From assembly GCA_943737045.1 (NCBI GenBank), contig CALSFV010000443.1:25001-89000 (forward strand): a stretch of 64,000 bases of DNA, written 5' to 3'. Both the position numbers and the translations under genes were made by a program. A model generated the notes under the pieces. It did no database searches. It had not been told where the DNA came from and saw only the letters and a list, made by a program, of their open reading frames with translations. This DNA comes from Parapristionchus giblindavisi (taxonomy: Eukaryota > Nematoda > Chromadorea > Rhabditida > Diplogasteridae). Positions 26,001 through 36,600 of this stretch are shown piece by piece; position 1 is the first letter of the stretch; each line of letters opens with the position of its first letter.

Positions 26001-29000
26001 TGGGATATATTATCCGATGAGGGTATGAAGGAGGAGTGGCAGAGCTCAACCCTGCTACTCCCAATATTCAACTACCCCCATAGAATAAGGGGGTAGATGA
26101 ATGGGATTTATCATCCGATGAGGGTATGAAGGAGGAGTAGCAGGGCTCAACCCTGCTACTCCCAATATTCAACTACCCCCATTGAATAAGGGGGTAGATG
26201 AATGGGATATATTATCCGATGATGGTAAGAAGGAGGAGTGAAGGAGGAGTGGCAGAGCTCAACCCTGCTACTCCCAATATTCAACTACCCCCATAGAATA
26301 AGGGGGTAGATGAATGGGATTTATCATCCGATGAGGGTATGAAGGAGGAGTAGCAGGGCTCAACCCTGCTACTCCCAATATTCAACTACCCCCATTGAAT
26401 AAGGGGGTAGATGAATGGGATATATTATCCGATGATGGTAAGAAGGAGGAGTAGCAGAGCTCAACCCTGCTACTCCCAATATTCAACTACCCCCATAGAA
26501 TAAGGGGGTAGATGAATGGGATTTATCATCCGATGAGGGTATGAAAGAGGAGTAGCAGAGCTCAACCCTGCTACTCCCAATATTCAACTACCCCCATAGA
26601 ATAAGGGGGTAGATGAATTGGATATATTATCCGATGAGGGTATGAAGGAGGAGTAGCAGAGCTCAACCCTGCTACTCCCAATATTCAACTACCCCCATAG
26701 AATAAGGGGGTAGATGAATTGGATATATTATCCGATGAGGGTATGAAGGAGGAGTAGCAGAGCTCAACCCTGCAATAGTAGCAGAGCTCAACCCTGCTAC
26801 TCAACTACCCCCATAGAATAAGGGGGTAGATGAATTGGATATATTATCCGATGAGGGTATGAAGGAGGAGTAGCAGAGCTCAACCCTGCTACTCCCTACT
26901 ACCCCCCATAGAATAAGGGGGTAGATGAATTGGATATATTATCCGATGAGGGTATGAAGGAGGAGTAGCAGAGCTCAACCCTGCTACTCCCAATATTCAA
27001 CTACCCCCCATAGAATAAGGAGGTAGATGAATTGGATATATTATCCGATGAGGGTATGAAGGAGGAGTAGCAGAGCTCAACCCTGCTACTCCCAATATTC
27101 AACTACCCCCATAGAATAAGGGGGTAGATGAATTGGATATATTATCCGATGAGGGTATGAAGGAGGAGTAGCAGAGCTCAACCCTGCTACTCCCAATATT
27201 CAACTACCCCCATAGAATAAGGGGGTAGATGAATTATATATATTATCCGATGAGGGTATGAAGGAGGAGTAGCAGAGCTCAAGCCTGCTACTCCCAATAT
27301 TCAACTACCCCCCATAGAATAAGGAGGTAGATGAATTGGATATATTATCCGATGAGGGTATGAAGGAGGAGTAGCAGAGCTCAACCCTGCTACTCCCAAT
27401 ATTCAACTACCCCCATAGAATAAGGGGGTAGATGAATTGGATATATTATCCGATGAGGGTATGAAGGAGGAGTAGCAGAGCTCAACCCTGCTACTCCCAA
27501 TATTCAACTACCCCCCATAGAATAAGGAGGTAGATGAATTGGATATATTATCCGATGAGGGTATGAAGGAGGAGTAGCAGAGCTCAAGCCTGCTACTCCC
27601 AATATTCAACTACCCCCATAGAATAAGGGGGTAGATGAATGGGATATATTATCCGATGAGGGTAAGAAGGAGGAGTAGCAGAGCTCAACCCTGCTACTCC
27701 CATTATTCAACTACCCCCATAGAATAAGGGGTTAGATGAATGGGATATATTATCCGATGCTTGTATGAAGGAGGCCCTGCTACTCCCAATATTCAGCTAC
27801 CCCTATAGAATAAGGGGGTAGATGAATGGGATATATTATCCGATGAGGGTAAGAAGGAGGAGTAGCAGAGCTCAACCCTGCTACTCCCATTATTCAACTA
27901 CCCCCATAGAATAAGGGGGGTAGATGAATGGGATATATTATCCGATGCTTGTATGAAGGAGGCCCTGCTACTCCCAATATTCAGCTACCCCTATAGAATA
28001 AGGGGGTAGATGAATGGGATATATTATCCGATGAGGGTATGAAGGAGGAGTAGCAGAGCTCAACCCTGCTACTCCCAATATTCAACTACCCCATAGAATA
28101 AGAGAGTAGATGAATGGGATATATTATCCGATGGGGTTATGAACGAGGAGTAGCAGAGCTCAACCCTGCTACTCGCAATATTCAACTACCCCCATAGAAT
28201 AAGGGAGTAGATGAATGGGATATATTATCCGATGAGGGTAAGAAGGAGGAGTAGCAGAGCTCAACCCTGCTACTCCCAATATTCAACTACCCCCATAGAA
28301 TAAGGGGGTAGATGAATGGGATATATTATCCGATGGGGTTATGAAAGAGGAGTAGCAGAGCTCAACCCTGCTACTCCCAATATTCAACTACCCCCATAGA
28401 ATAAGGGGGTAGATGAATGGGATTTATCATCCGATGAGGGTATGAAGGAGGAGTAGCAGAGCTCAACCCTGCTACTCCCAATATTCAACTACCCCCATAG
28501 AATAAGGGGGTAGATGAATGGGATATATTATCCGATGAGGGTATGAAGGAGGAGTAGCAGAGCTCAACCCTGCTACTCCCAATATTCAACTACCCCCATA
28601 GAATAAGGGGGTAGATGAACGGGATATATTATCCGATGAGGGTATGAAGGAGGAGTAGCAGAGCTAAACCCTGCTACTCCCAATATTCAACTACCCCCAT
28701 AGAATAAGGGGGTAGATGAACGGGATATATTATCCGATGAGGGTATGAAGGAGGAGTAGCAGAGCTAAACCCTGCTACTCCCAATATTCAACTACCCCCA
28801 TAGAATAATGGGGTAGATGAACGGGATATATTATCCGATGAGGGTATGAAGGAGGAGTAGCAGAGCTCAACCCTGCTACTCCCAATATTCAACTACCCCC
28901 ATTGAATAAGGGGGTAGATGAATGGGATATATTATCCGATGAGGGTAAGAAGGAGGAGTAGCAGAGCTCAACCCTGCTACTCCCAATATTCAACTACCCC

Positions 29001-29198
29001 CCATAGAATAAGGGGGTAGATGAATGGGATATATTATCCTATGCTTGTATGAAGGAGGAGTAGCAGAGCTCAACCCTGCTACTCCCATTATTCAACTACC
29101 CCCCATAGAATAAGGGGGTAGATGAATGGGATTTATCATCCGATGAGGGTATGAAGGAGGAGTAGCAGAGCTCAACACTGCTACTCCCAATATTCAAC
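8087..29198. repeat. 101-bp satellite array, about 209 monomers
   Basis: A 21.1-kb head-to-tail array with monomer spacing of exactly 101 bp (for example cccccatagaat at 8202, 8303, 8404, 8505). Many monomers are 102 bp through an extra C, and some are shortened by an 18-bp deletion (cttgtatgaaggaggccctg form). Each monomer holds inverted repeats: CTACCCCC...GGGGGTAG (9-nt loop), GGAGTAGCAG...CTGCTACTCC (9-nt loop) and GGATA-TAT-TATCC. Variants are arranged in a higher-order pattern. The array edges are clean: a diverged first copy at 8087, and the last copy ends at tattcaac, 29198. There are no genes and no long open frames. Confidence 0.97.
19450..24465. repeat. Higher-order duplication inside the satellite (2977-bp shift)
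   Basis: Marker variants recur with one displacement: the ggggttatgaacgagg monomers at 19759, 20261 and 21439 return at 22736, 23238 and 24416, all a shift of 2977. The 18-bp-deleted monomer at 19573 returns at 22551. The ggggttatgaaagagg monomer near 20762 also returns about 2977 bp later. A block of about 2 kb was therefore copied as a unit. Within each block the same marker also repeats every five monomers (about 502 bp). Confidence 0.85.
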
Positions 29199-30066
29199 GA
29201 TGAAGTAGATGTCCGCATCAATCGATATTCGAAAAGAAGACATTCTGAAATGCATTTGTTTACCCTTTGTGTTATATTTAATATAAAACAAACCTAACAT
29301 AGGCATAGAAAATTGTACTTCGATATATTTTCTTCGATATATTCAGATTCGTCTATCTCATTTAGCCGCGTCACACTAATTCTCGATCTGAAAGAGAAGA
29401 AATGTAGTTTCTTAACCAAAACTTTCGTGTCATACATATGCTTTGGTCCGGTTCACGATACATTTTCACAAGATAAGAAAAGTATAGAATGAACTGGGAT
29501 AAATGATCGATCGAAAAATGTGTTGAATAATCCAAATTTCGAACGTGGTAGGAAGGTGACCACGGTTTTAAATATCCCTTCCCCGTTCATCTTTCGCAAT
29601 GCACTCGAATAATTTTGCTTTTGTAACACTCTCTTGATAAAATTCCGACCCCCCTTTCACAGTACAACCCACCGAACTACCGTACTACATCGTATTATAG
29701 CTGTGATAAATGATTGATAATTTGAGGTGCTTACCTGAGCAAACATGTTCATCCGATTTATATAAAATGAAGTTATGAACGGCTTCACTTTATCTTTTCT
29801 ATACTCCTTCATCTTCTCGAATCTCCGTCTTCATCGGGGTTCCCCCTTCTTGACCCCATCTCTTTAGTTTTGAGCTATCGTTTCAATGAAAATTTGCAAC
29901 ATGGGCACTATATGCGACATTGCGAAATTAAATAGGAAGAGGTAGAATAAAGTTATGCACAAATATAAGATAATGTGTAAAGTCAACTTCTTTTCTGAAA
30001 TAGAATATCGACCTTTGCGCAAGTTGATGCAATAGTAGACGATAAGAATATGATCTAATTCTGATC
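29199..30066. other. No gene seen
   Basis: Unique AT-rich sequence between the satellite and the nested inverted repeat. No supported exon was found. Confidence 0.5.
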
Positions 30067-30743
30067 TTTTCTTTTATCGGGATAGTGCAAGTAGTTGTGT
30101 CAGATGTGCAGAGACTGACTGTGAAATATGAGTCGAACCTTTTCTCTAGGCATTAGGGTACATGTGTTTGGTGTCAAGCGAAAATTCGTCTGTCAGGATG
30201 ATATCTACTGTGACGAATCCACGATTGATGATAGTTCAAGATTCATGGATATGATATAACGATAGTTGTATCAGTTATGGGCGCTTACTCAGGTTAACCT
30301 CGCGTTGTGAGATTTCGATGAGAAAAAATGTCTATTCAAGAAGAGTTCCATTGAATCTAATTGTTTGCGAAAGTTTTCTTAATTCAATCTTGCACTTTCG
30401 CACAGCATGCTCTCATCTTTCTCATATCTTGCTCGCAATACACTACCTCCAATCAGAAAGCGCCACACATCTCAATTATTTGATCAAACTACATACTAGA
30501 CAACAGAATCACATCGATCAATTAAGTCACTATTCAACGGGTACTAACAATAACAAACAACAAACGATACAAACATAAGAGAATGGAGCCTCATCACGAA
30601 GAATCTGAAATGAATATTTTTATTCATTAATATACATTATTAATATAGGTACATACCATAGGCAACATTCTTTGAGAGTGGAAGGCAGTACTGTCATGGC
30701 CCCAATTGACGAGGGCTGGCTGAAATAAACATTCTTCATCATA

Positions 30744-30903
30744 TTGATTCAAGGGCACTACTTCAGAATAGGGTACCAGTCCAAAATAATAGTATAATTG
30801 CCTAATATAAACGTCCTTTCCTTTGTGTTAATTTCATTTTTCATGTCCTTTTGGACTTGCCCGGTATACTGGTACCGTATTCTGAAGTAGTGCCGATTCA
30901 AGT
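30744..30903. repeat. Small inverted repeat, about 35-bp arms
   Basis: tgattcaagggcactacttc and the following agaatagggtaccagt are mirrored by actggtaccgtattctg and aagtagtgccgattca. The loop is about 87 bp. Confidence 0.7.
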
Positions 30904-31117
30904 GTTAAGCCAAAATTCGAAGAATGAATTCATACCAGTACTCGGTGATTATTCCTTGATAGTGGGGATCCAACATTTCATAGATCTTTGCTGGATTGAT
31001 TCCCCACGCGGGAATAAAGATTGCCCGGTGTGCTTAGACGTGCGGGACTTACAACGAGATCTGAAATGTCATTTGATCAGTCAATTTTACGCATGGAACG
31101 AATGTCTAACATCGTGA
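30851..31117 (+). other. Orphan open frame without ATG; not a supported gene
   Basis: 88 codons beginning at TTG. Its last half has spaced cysteines (LCWID..., KDCPVCLDV, LKCHL), a pattern that could be a zinc-binding remnant of a mobile element. No ATG, splice site or partner exon was found, and its first 50 bp lie in an inverted repeat. A decayed coding fragment is the most that can be said. Confidence 0.2.
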
Positions 31118-31173
31118 AATTCCGTGATGACAGTTCTATTTCTGAGAGATATGTTCTAAATGATTAAAAACGT

Positions 31174-31290
31174 TTAAGGCCACCAAGCTAATCTAAATCT
31201 CCACACTCTGGCCACACTCTCTCTCTTTCCTTGTCTACGAGAGAGTATTGGCAATGTGGAGGATAAAATTAGCATGGGGTATTCCTTTAA
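31174..31290. mobile_element. TTAA-flanked MITE, copy 1
   Basis: First of seven copies of a family about 120 bp long. Terminal inverted repeats have the consensus aggcacaccccaagctaattt, bounded by TTAA on both sides. Inside, a second palindrome reads ctctctcgctttctttgtct / gcgagagagtattgccaatg. TTAA target duplication is the hallmark of piggyBac-type elements; no transposase is encoded. This copy is ttaaggccacc...ggggtattcctttaa. Confidence 0.8.
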
Positions 31291-32629
31291 AGCAGATAAA
31301 ATCATCATAATGCGTACCATATAATCTCGTGGCTTTGATGAGTGAAGAAGTCTCTTCACTTCAATCACAAAATTCAGTTGTTGACGTGTGACTCTGCGAT
31401 GGTGTCAGTATTATAATAGTTCTTCTTTATCTCAACATCTTGCTACTATGCATAGCTGTTGCATTATATTTTTTATTCGCAAAATCTATCTATTAAATTT
31501 TAGTATTATATATTTTTGATCTTGTATGAAGAGAAGATATGATGGATGCCTACCAGGTCTTGTGATTGACGAGAGTAGAGGATGCGAGTAACGGTCGAAG
31601 CTTCAAAGCACAGCCTCGTAAACGCGTCCCCATTTCGTCAGATAGCGGATGCATCGCCTTCCTGCAGACAATTAATATATGAGAGGAATCGCCAGAGGTT
31701 CGACCACCCCCCGGACATAGAAAATTCGACCCCCTGAAAAATTCAGAATAAGTACTTTGAACGATGCTCTATCGAACTGCGTTTTCCGAATTTGCATATC
31801 TGCTCTCATTTTCGAATAGCGGTAGGTCAAAGTTGGCAGGTACGGTTTTTTTGGCTCGAGTGTGCGTCAGAAAAATGATCAGAACTCCGTTCAAAATAAT
31901 GATAGACACTTTTTCAAAAAAAGCATCGAAAGAGGAGATCTTGCGCAACATTTACCAGTTGATGACGTCATTTTTCGACCATGCGCCGGTGCTGGGCGGT
32001 CGGTTTTATGAAAAAGTGACGTAACTTTCCTAATCGGAAAAAGTGCACTTTACTTCTATGCGCGTTTTGTTGCACCCATATGTGTCTAAAAATGATCCAA
32101 GTTTCAGAGGATTTCCGAATTGGAAAAAAAAAAGCGTTGATTTTAGTGACGCGACCTCGGCTTATTCCTTTATTTAGTGACGCGACCTCGGCATATTCCT
32201 TTATCAAGAAACAGCAAAGAAGCTAAAATGACTCAAAAACATCCGAAAAAACATTACGAGCTCAAAATACCCATATATGACAGTAATATGAAACACAAAA
32301 TCACCAAGTTCCGAAAAATTTGAAAAAAACCGTATTTTGCTTTTCCACGTGGAAAAAACGTTTCAGTAATGATAATTAATCTTTATAATATTTCTTATAA
32401 TGTTTTTGAACATTTATGTTTTTGGAAGTGAAGGCCTACCTGCTCTTAGAGCCGAGATATCCGCCATCGAAATTACACGCGCGCGCCCCAACTCCGCGCG
32501 ACTGCTCATCATCCGCTCTCTCACTCCCACACGCTCTTTCGTGAACAGACAGGGAGAGAAAAAAAGGAGAAGGGAGACTAACATCTGACAACTACATGAA
32601 ATGGAGATGTTAGAAAACTCTGAGCGAAC

Positions 32630-33408
32630 TACGATAAATAAATAAATAAAATAAGCAAAATCATTCGAGACGTCGAGGTAAACAGGTACCACTCTAAAAA
32701 CACCGAGCGGGTTCGAACCCCGGTTCGATCCAAATCTTTTGCTGATTTTTACAGACACAAAAAACGTGTTCCACGGTATTTTTCGTGCTAAGAATGATGA
32801 AACAAGTTGTTTTGAGTCATTCTGAGCTGGAAAACGTTCATTTTATGGCAACACATCTCTTCTCTCTTCATCTCTTCATTCACGTTCATTTTCTTCATCG
32901 CGAACGGTCGGTCAGCTCACTCTCTCCCACCGCCCCTTGGAACAGAAGTTCGTGGATCCTTCTCCTAGCAGGAATGACACCCAGGAGAAGTAGTGTCACA
33001 ATGAGTGGAACCACAACCATGTTGAAGAATGGAAGTAAGGCAGGTCAACGATCAATCAGGATTGGTACGATGAAAAAAACATCTCTTCTCAAAGGGTAAT
33101 AGAGGCGGATGGGCGCGCAAGCGAAATGCTCTTCCCGCACATAAGTATAAAACGCTCGCAAGTAAAACAATTTATGGATCCCCCTAGCACTGCTAGGAAT
33201 CTACTATAAATTATTGTTAATCCATCACACATATAATTTGTCTCTGTCTCATTCGATCACTAAACTAAAAACATCCTTAAAACATCCGTTTGTCATCCAT
33301 TTCTCTTTGTAATATGTTATTTCAATGTTAATTGTTTTCAATTATGACTGATTTCTCTAATAAATGTATCTTATCTAACATTAGTTTTGACATTGTACTT
33401 CATCATTC

Positions 33409-33472
<64 letters not shown>

Positions 33473-33531
33473 GAAGGTTTGGGGGGGGGGGGGGGGCTCA
33501 CACTCGTTCTTTGTTGTTCAAATGCAACTCT
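32630..33531. other. Loop of the inner palindrome; no gene supported
   Basis: Contains a 12-bp palindrome gggttcgaaccc (32709), an open frame of 104 codons at 32785-33099 that reads as low-information sequence, and the simple repeats listed separately. Confidence 0.5.
33412..33496. repeat. (GA)n microsatellite and 16-G run
   Basis: An unbroken ga dinucleotide run at 33412-33468 is followed 12 bases later by 16 consecutive G (33481-33496). Both lie in the palindrome loop and are likely polymorphic or mis-sized in assembly. Confidence 0.95.
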
Positions 33532-34524
33532 GTTCGCTCAGAGTTTTCTAACATCTCCATTTCGTGTAGTTGTCAGATGTTAGTCTCCCTTCTCCTTTTT
33601 TTCTCTCCCTGTCTGTTCACGAAAGAGCGTGTGGGAGTGAGAGAGCGGATGATGAGCAGTCGCGCGGAGTTGGGGCGCGCGCGTGTAATTTCGATGGCGG
33701 ATATCTCGGCTCTAAGAGCAGGTAGGCCTTCACTTCCAAAAACATAAATGTTCAAAAACATTATAAGAAATATTATAAAGATTAATTATCATTACTGAAA
33801 CGTTTTTTCCACGTGGAAAAGCAAAATACGTTTTTTTTCAAATTTTTCGGAACTTGGTGATTTTGTGTTTCATATTACTGTCATATATGGGTATTTTGAG
33901 CTCGTAATGTTTTTTCGGATGTTTTTGAGTCATTTTAGCTTCTTTGCTGTTTCTTGATAAAGGAATATGCCGAGGTCGCGTCACTAAATAAAGGAATAAG
34001 CCGAGGTCGCGTCACTAAAATCAACGCTTTTTTTTTTCCAATTCGGAAATCCTCTGAAACTTGGATCATTTTTAGACACATATGGGTGCAACAAAACGCG
34101 CATAGAAGTAAAGTGCACTTTTTCCGATTAGGAAAGTTACGTCACTTTTTCATAAAACCGACCGCCCAGCACCGGCGCATGGTCGAAAAATGACGTCATC
34201 AACTGGTAAATGTTGCGCAAGATCTCCTCTTTCGATGCTTTTTTTGAAAAAGTGTCTATCATTATTTTGAACGGAGTTATGATCATTTTTCTGACGCACA
34301 CTCGAGCCAAAAAAACCGTACCTGCCAACTTTGACCTACCGCTATTCGAAAATGAGAGCAGATATGCAAATTCGGAAAACGCAGTTTGATAGAGCATCGT
34401 TCAAAGTACTTATTCTGAATTTTTCAGGGGGTCGAATTTTCTATGTCCGCGGACCCTCCGAAACGGTCGATTTTCTCGCGATTCCTCTCATATATTCTCA
34501 GGTCCAACTGTGGTATTTTTACCC

Positions 34525-34615
34525 TTTGCATTGGCAATACTCTCTCGCAGACAAAGAAAGCGAGAGAGTGTGACCATAGCGGAGAGTTTCAAAGTAGCTA
34601 GGGGTATGACTTTAA
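34525..34615. mobile_element. TTAA MITE, copy 2 (left end truncated)
   Basis: Begins within the internal palindrome (tgcattggcaatactctctc) and ends properly at ggggtatgactttaa. The missing left end lies about 30 bp from the outer edge of the inner inverted-repeat arm, so the arm's insertion or duplication probably removed it. Confidence 0.75.
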
Positions 34616-34704
34616 ATACAATTAATGTGAAGTACAGTATATAAAAGCATGCAAACGTACTCTAGTAATATTATATAACGTGCAATATAAAACTAGTTAA
34701 GGCC

Positions 34705-34785
34705 CCGCTGTTTCGGCCAGGGGTTCTAGACAGCGGAACCCTACTCAGTGGTGTTGGCCATCTTCAGTAGAACCACCACTGAGTA
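34705..34785. repeat. Two adjacent hairpins
   Basis: CCGCTGT...ACAGCGG (34705-34736) and a perfect 12-bp stem TACTCAGTGGTG...CACCACTGAGTA (34742-34785, 20-nt loop). The GC-rich local composition differs from the AT-rich flanks. Confidence 0.8.
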
Positions 34786-35654
34786 TTGTTATCAAAATGC
34801 TTACCACTATCTGGTTGTGCCCCTTGCAGTGGATGTTCCCGATGATCCTCGAGGATGGGCAACAGATCCTCGTCCCTTTGTTAGACTTGAGGGACATCTC
34901 CGTCGCTCCAATGACGTTGCGAAGGAAATTAGTAGTCTTGGAGACGTAAAGTCCAAAATTGTTATCATTTTGTGCCATTTGGCATCTTTTTGTTTTTCTT
35001 TTTTTCTTTTTCTTTTTTTTCTTTTTTTTCTTAATCTTTTATATTATTTTTTTTTTAAATATTTAATTTACAACAGCGAAGAATGATCGTTAAGTATAAC
35101 TAAATCGATCGATAAGATTCTGTTGTCTAGTATGTAGTCGGATAGAATAATTGAGATGTGTGGTTCTTTCTGATTGGAGGTAGTGTATTGCGAGCAAGAT
35201 ATGAGAAAGATGAGAGCGTGCTGTGCGAAAGATCAAGATTGAATTAAGAAAACTTTCGCAAACAATTAGAATCAATGGGACTCCTCTTGAATAGACATTT
35301 TTTCTCATCGAAATCTCACAACGCGAGGTTAACCTGAGTAAGCGCCCATAACTGATACAACTATCGTTGTATCATATCCATGAATCTTGAACTATCATCA
35401 ATCGTGGATTCGTCACAGTAGATATCATCCTGACAGACGAATGTTCGCTTGACACCAAACACATGTACCCTAATGCCTAGAGAAAAGGTTCGACTCATAT
35501 TTCACAGTCAGTCTCTGCACATCTGACACAACTACTTGCACTATCCCGATAAAAGAAAAATAAATCAAGAAAAAAACATGCTCGTTATCTTCTCGTCTTT
35601 GAAAGCGCATCGCATCGCTTCGCATAACAAAATTCTTCTATGCGAGACCATTGA

Positions 35655-36075
35655 CTATTGCATAATGGCGAAGTAGCCATGGAAGAAAGAAGGCCAATGG
35701 GAATTCATCGTGCTAGTTCTAGAAAACGCGACGCGAGATGGGGCGATAAGGTGCTCGGGGTACTTCCACAAATGAATCTCTGAAATAGAAAAAAATGAAT
35801 AAATGACTTATTTCAGTGAAAAAAAAGCCGAGAAAATAAATTAAATTTGGCAATTATTGCCGATAGAATTATGGAGATAAAGCTAACCAAGCGGATAGTT
35901 TCGAGGAATCCCTGTGATCTCCTCGTAGACATCAAGATTCGTCTTATCGGGAGATATGCTAGTACCGGAGGCCTGAATAAGTGAAATTTATTTCAATAAA
36001 ATTAAGGAAAATGTTTACCTGAGACTCATCCAACCTCGTTGCTGCACACGTTACTTGAACAAGCTTATTTAGCAT
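35655..36075 (-). CDS. 88-residue protein with DVYEEI motif, three exons
   Basis: Function not recognised. Exons on the minus strand: 36075-36019 (ATG, 19 codons, donor CAG|GTAAAC), 35972-35888 (acceptor TTATTCAG, 28 codons plus one base, donor GTTAGC) and 35779-35655 (acceptor CTATTTCAG, stop TAG). Phases match at both junctions, giving 88 residues. Residues 1-19 include MLNKLVQVTCAATRLDESQ. The middle exon contains SPDKTNLDVYEEITGIPRN, and the last is rich in aromatic residues and His. No signal peptide or membrane segment is evident. YEEI matches the phosphotyrosine motif preferred by Src-type SH2 domains, a known motif but only a suggestion in so short a protein. Candidate start and splice sites were inferred, and extra upstream exons cannot be excluded. 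Confidence 0.55.
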
Positions 36076-36364
36076 GCTTAGCTTACTTAGCTTAGCTTGC
36101 TTACAGTAGAGGAAAACGTTGTACTACACGCTTAGGCCGATCAGAAGTGTGCACGTGACCTGCGAGAGGACCTGAAGTTAATCTAATCATGTCACACCCT
36201 TCCTTCCTCTTTTATTTACAATTTGTTTCACTTGCTGTCAAAGTACACTAAATTTATGATAAACAACTTGTTAGCAATCGTTTTCCATTTTTTTAGGCTG
36301 AAATAAAAGTATATTACTATGTTTATTGTTTCAAAATACATTGAATACAAAATTCACTTAAAGT

Positions 36365-36464
36365 AAATTTGATACTCTTCGCTCTGGCCACACTCTCTCG
36401 CTTTCTCTGTCTGAGCGAGTATTGCCAATGCGAAGAGAAGAATAAGCTCGTGGTGAGTCTTTAA
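36365..36464. mobile_element. TTAA MITE, copy 3 (left end worn)
   Basis: The internal palindrome is intact (ctctggccacactctctcgc...gagcgagtattgccaatgcg) and the right end is gtgagtctttaa. The left terminal repeat is reduced to aatttgatact. Confidence 0.75.
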
Positions 36465-36600
36465 ATGGTAACTGACCAATCCTTCTTCTCCATATCACTC
36501 TCACTCTTGCCCGTCATGCAGGATCTCTCATCGTTATTGTCATATTTCCTCGGACGGCTCATCTTGCGAATCATCGCTCGGAATGATTACGATAACGGCG
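36461..36600 (-). CDS. Candidate exon or tiny gene (low support)
   Basis: An acceptor CTCATTTCAG precedes 36600. Two frames are possible. As a terminal exon entered with two carried bases it gives AVIVIIPSDDSQDEPSEEI and a TGA at 36540. Alternatively an ATG at 36574 opens 37 codons, basic then acidic, whose TAA at 36461 is the TTAA edge of the neighbouring MITE. Neither has a confirmed partner exon. The acidic serine-rich composition is protein-like, but the function is unknown. Confidence 0.25.

Larger units (their letters stand above)
31674..34496. repeat. Inner inverted repeat, about 960-bp arms
   Basis: 31674-32629 and 33532-34496 are inverse copies: aatatatgagagg pairs with cctctcatatatt at the outside, and gagcgaac with gttcgctc at the inside. 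Identity is high, with a handful of changes, for example atcagaact versus atgatcataact and a diverged patch near 31690/34460. The 900-bp loop (32630-33531) is not repeated. Open frames at 31764-32024, 31968-32207 and 32400-32588 have exact mirror images in the other arm; they are not genes by themselves. The mirrored frames carry few stop-free codons beyond 86, and no transposase motif was recognised. Confidence 0.92.
30067..35559. repeat. Outer arms of a nested inverted repeat (about 460 bp each)
   Basis: 30067-30528 is the reverse complement of 35096-35559, starting ttttcttttatcggg and ending in the tagacaacagaat region, with a few percent difference and small indels. The mirrored open frames in the arms (30318-30578 plus, 35090-35308 minus) are consequences of the symmetry. 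The arms enclose 4.6 kb that contains a second, inner inverted repeat off-centre, so this is one palindromic element inserted in another or a fold-back rearrangement. Confidence 0.9.

Noticed and set aside
8087..29198. CRISPR-like regular array
   Set aside because: The whole 101-bp unit repeats with no unique spacers, in a eukaryotic context; it is a tandem satellite.
32700..32735. tRNA B-box-like GGGTTCGAACCCCGG
   Set aside because: No acceptor, D or anticodon arms can be built around it, and the T stem pairs poorly; it is a 12-bp palindrome.
31764..34397. Paired open frames on both strands as duplicate genes
   Set aside because: They are mirror images produced by the inner inverted repeat, with no start or splice context and no recognised motif.
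30318..35308. MRKNVYSR... frames at both ends
   Set aside because: Symmetric copies in the outer inverted-repeat arms; one has acquired differences without frame constraint.
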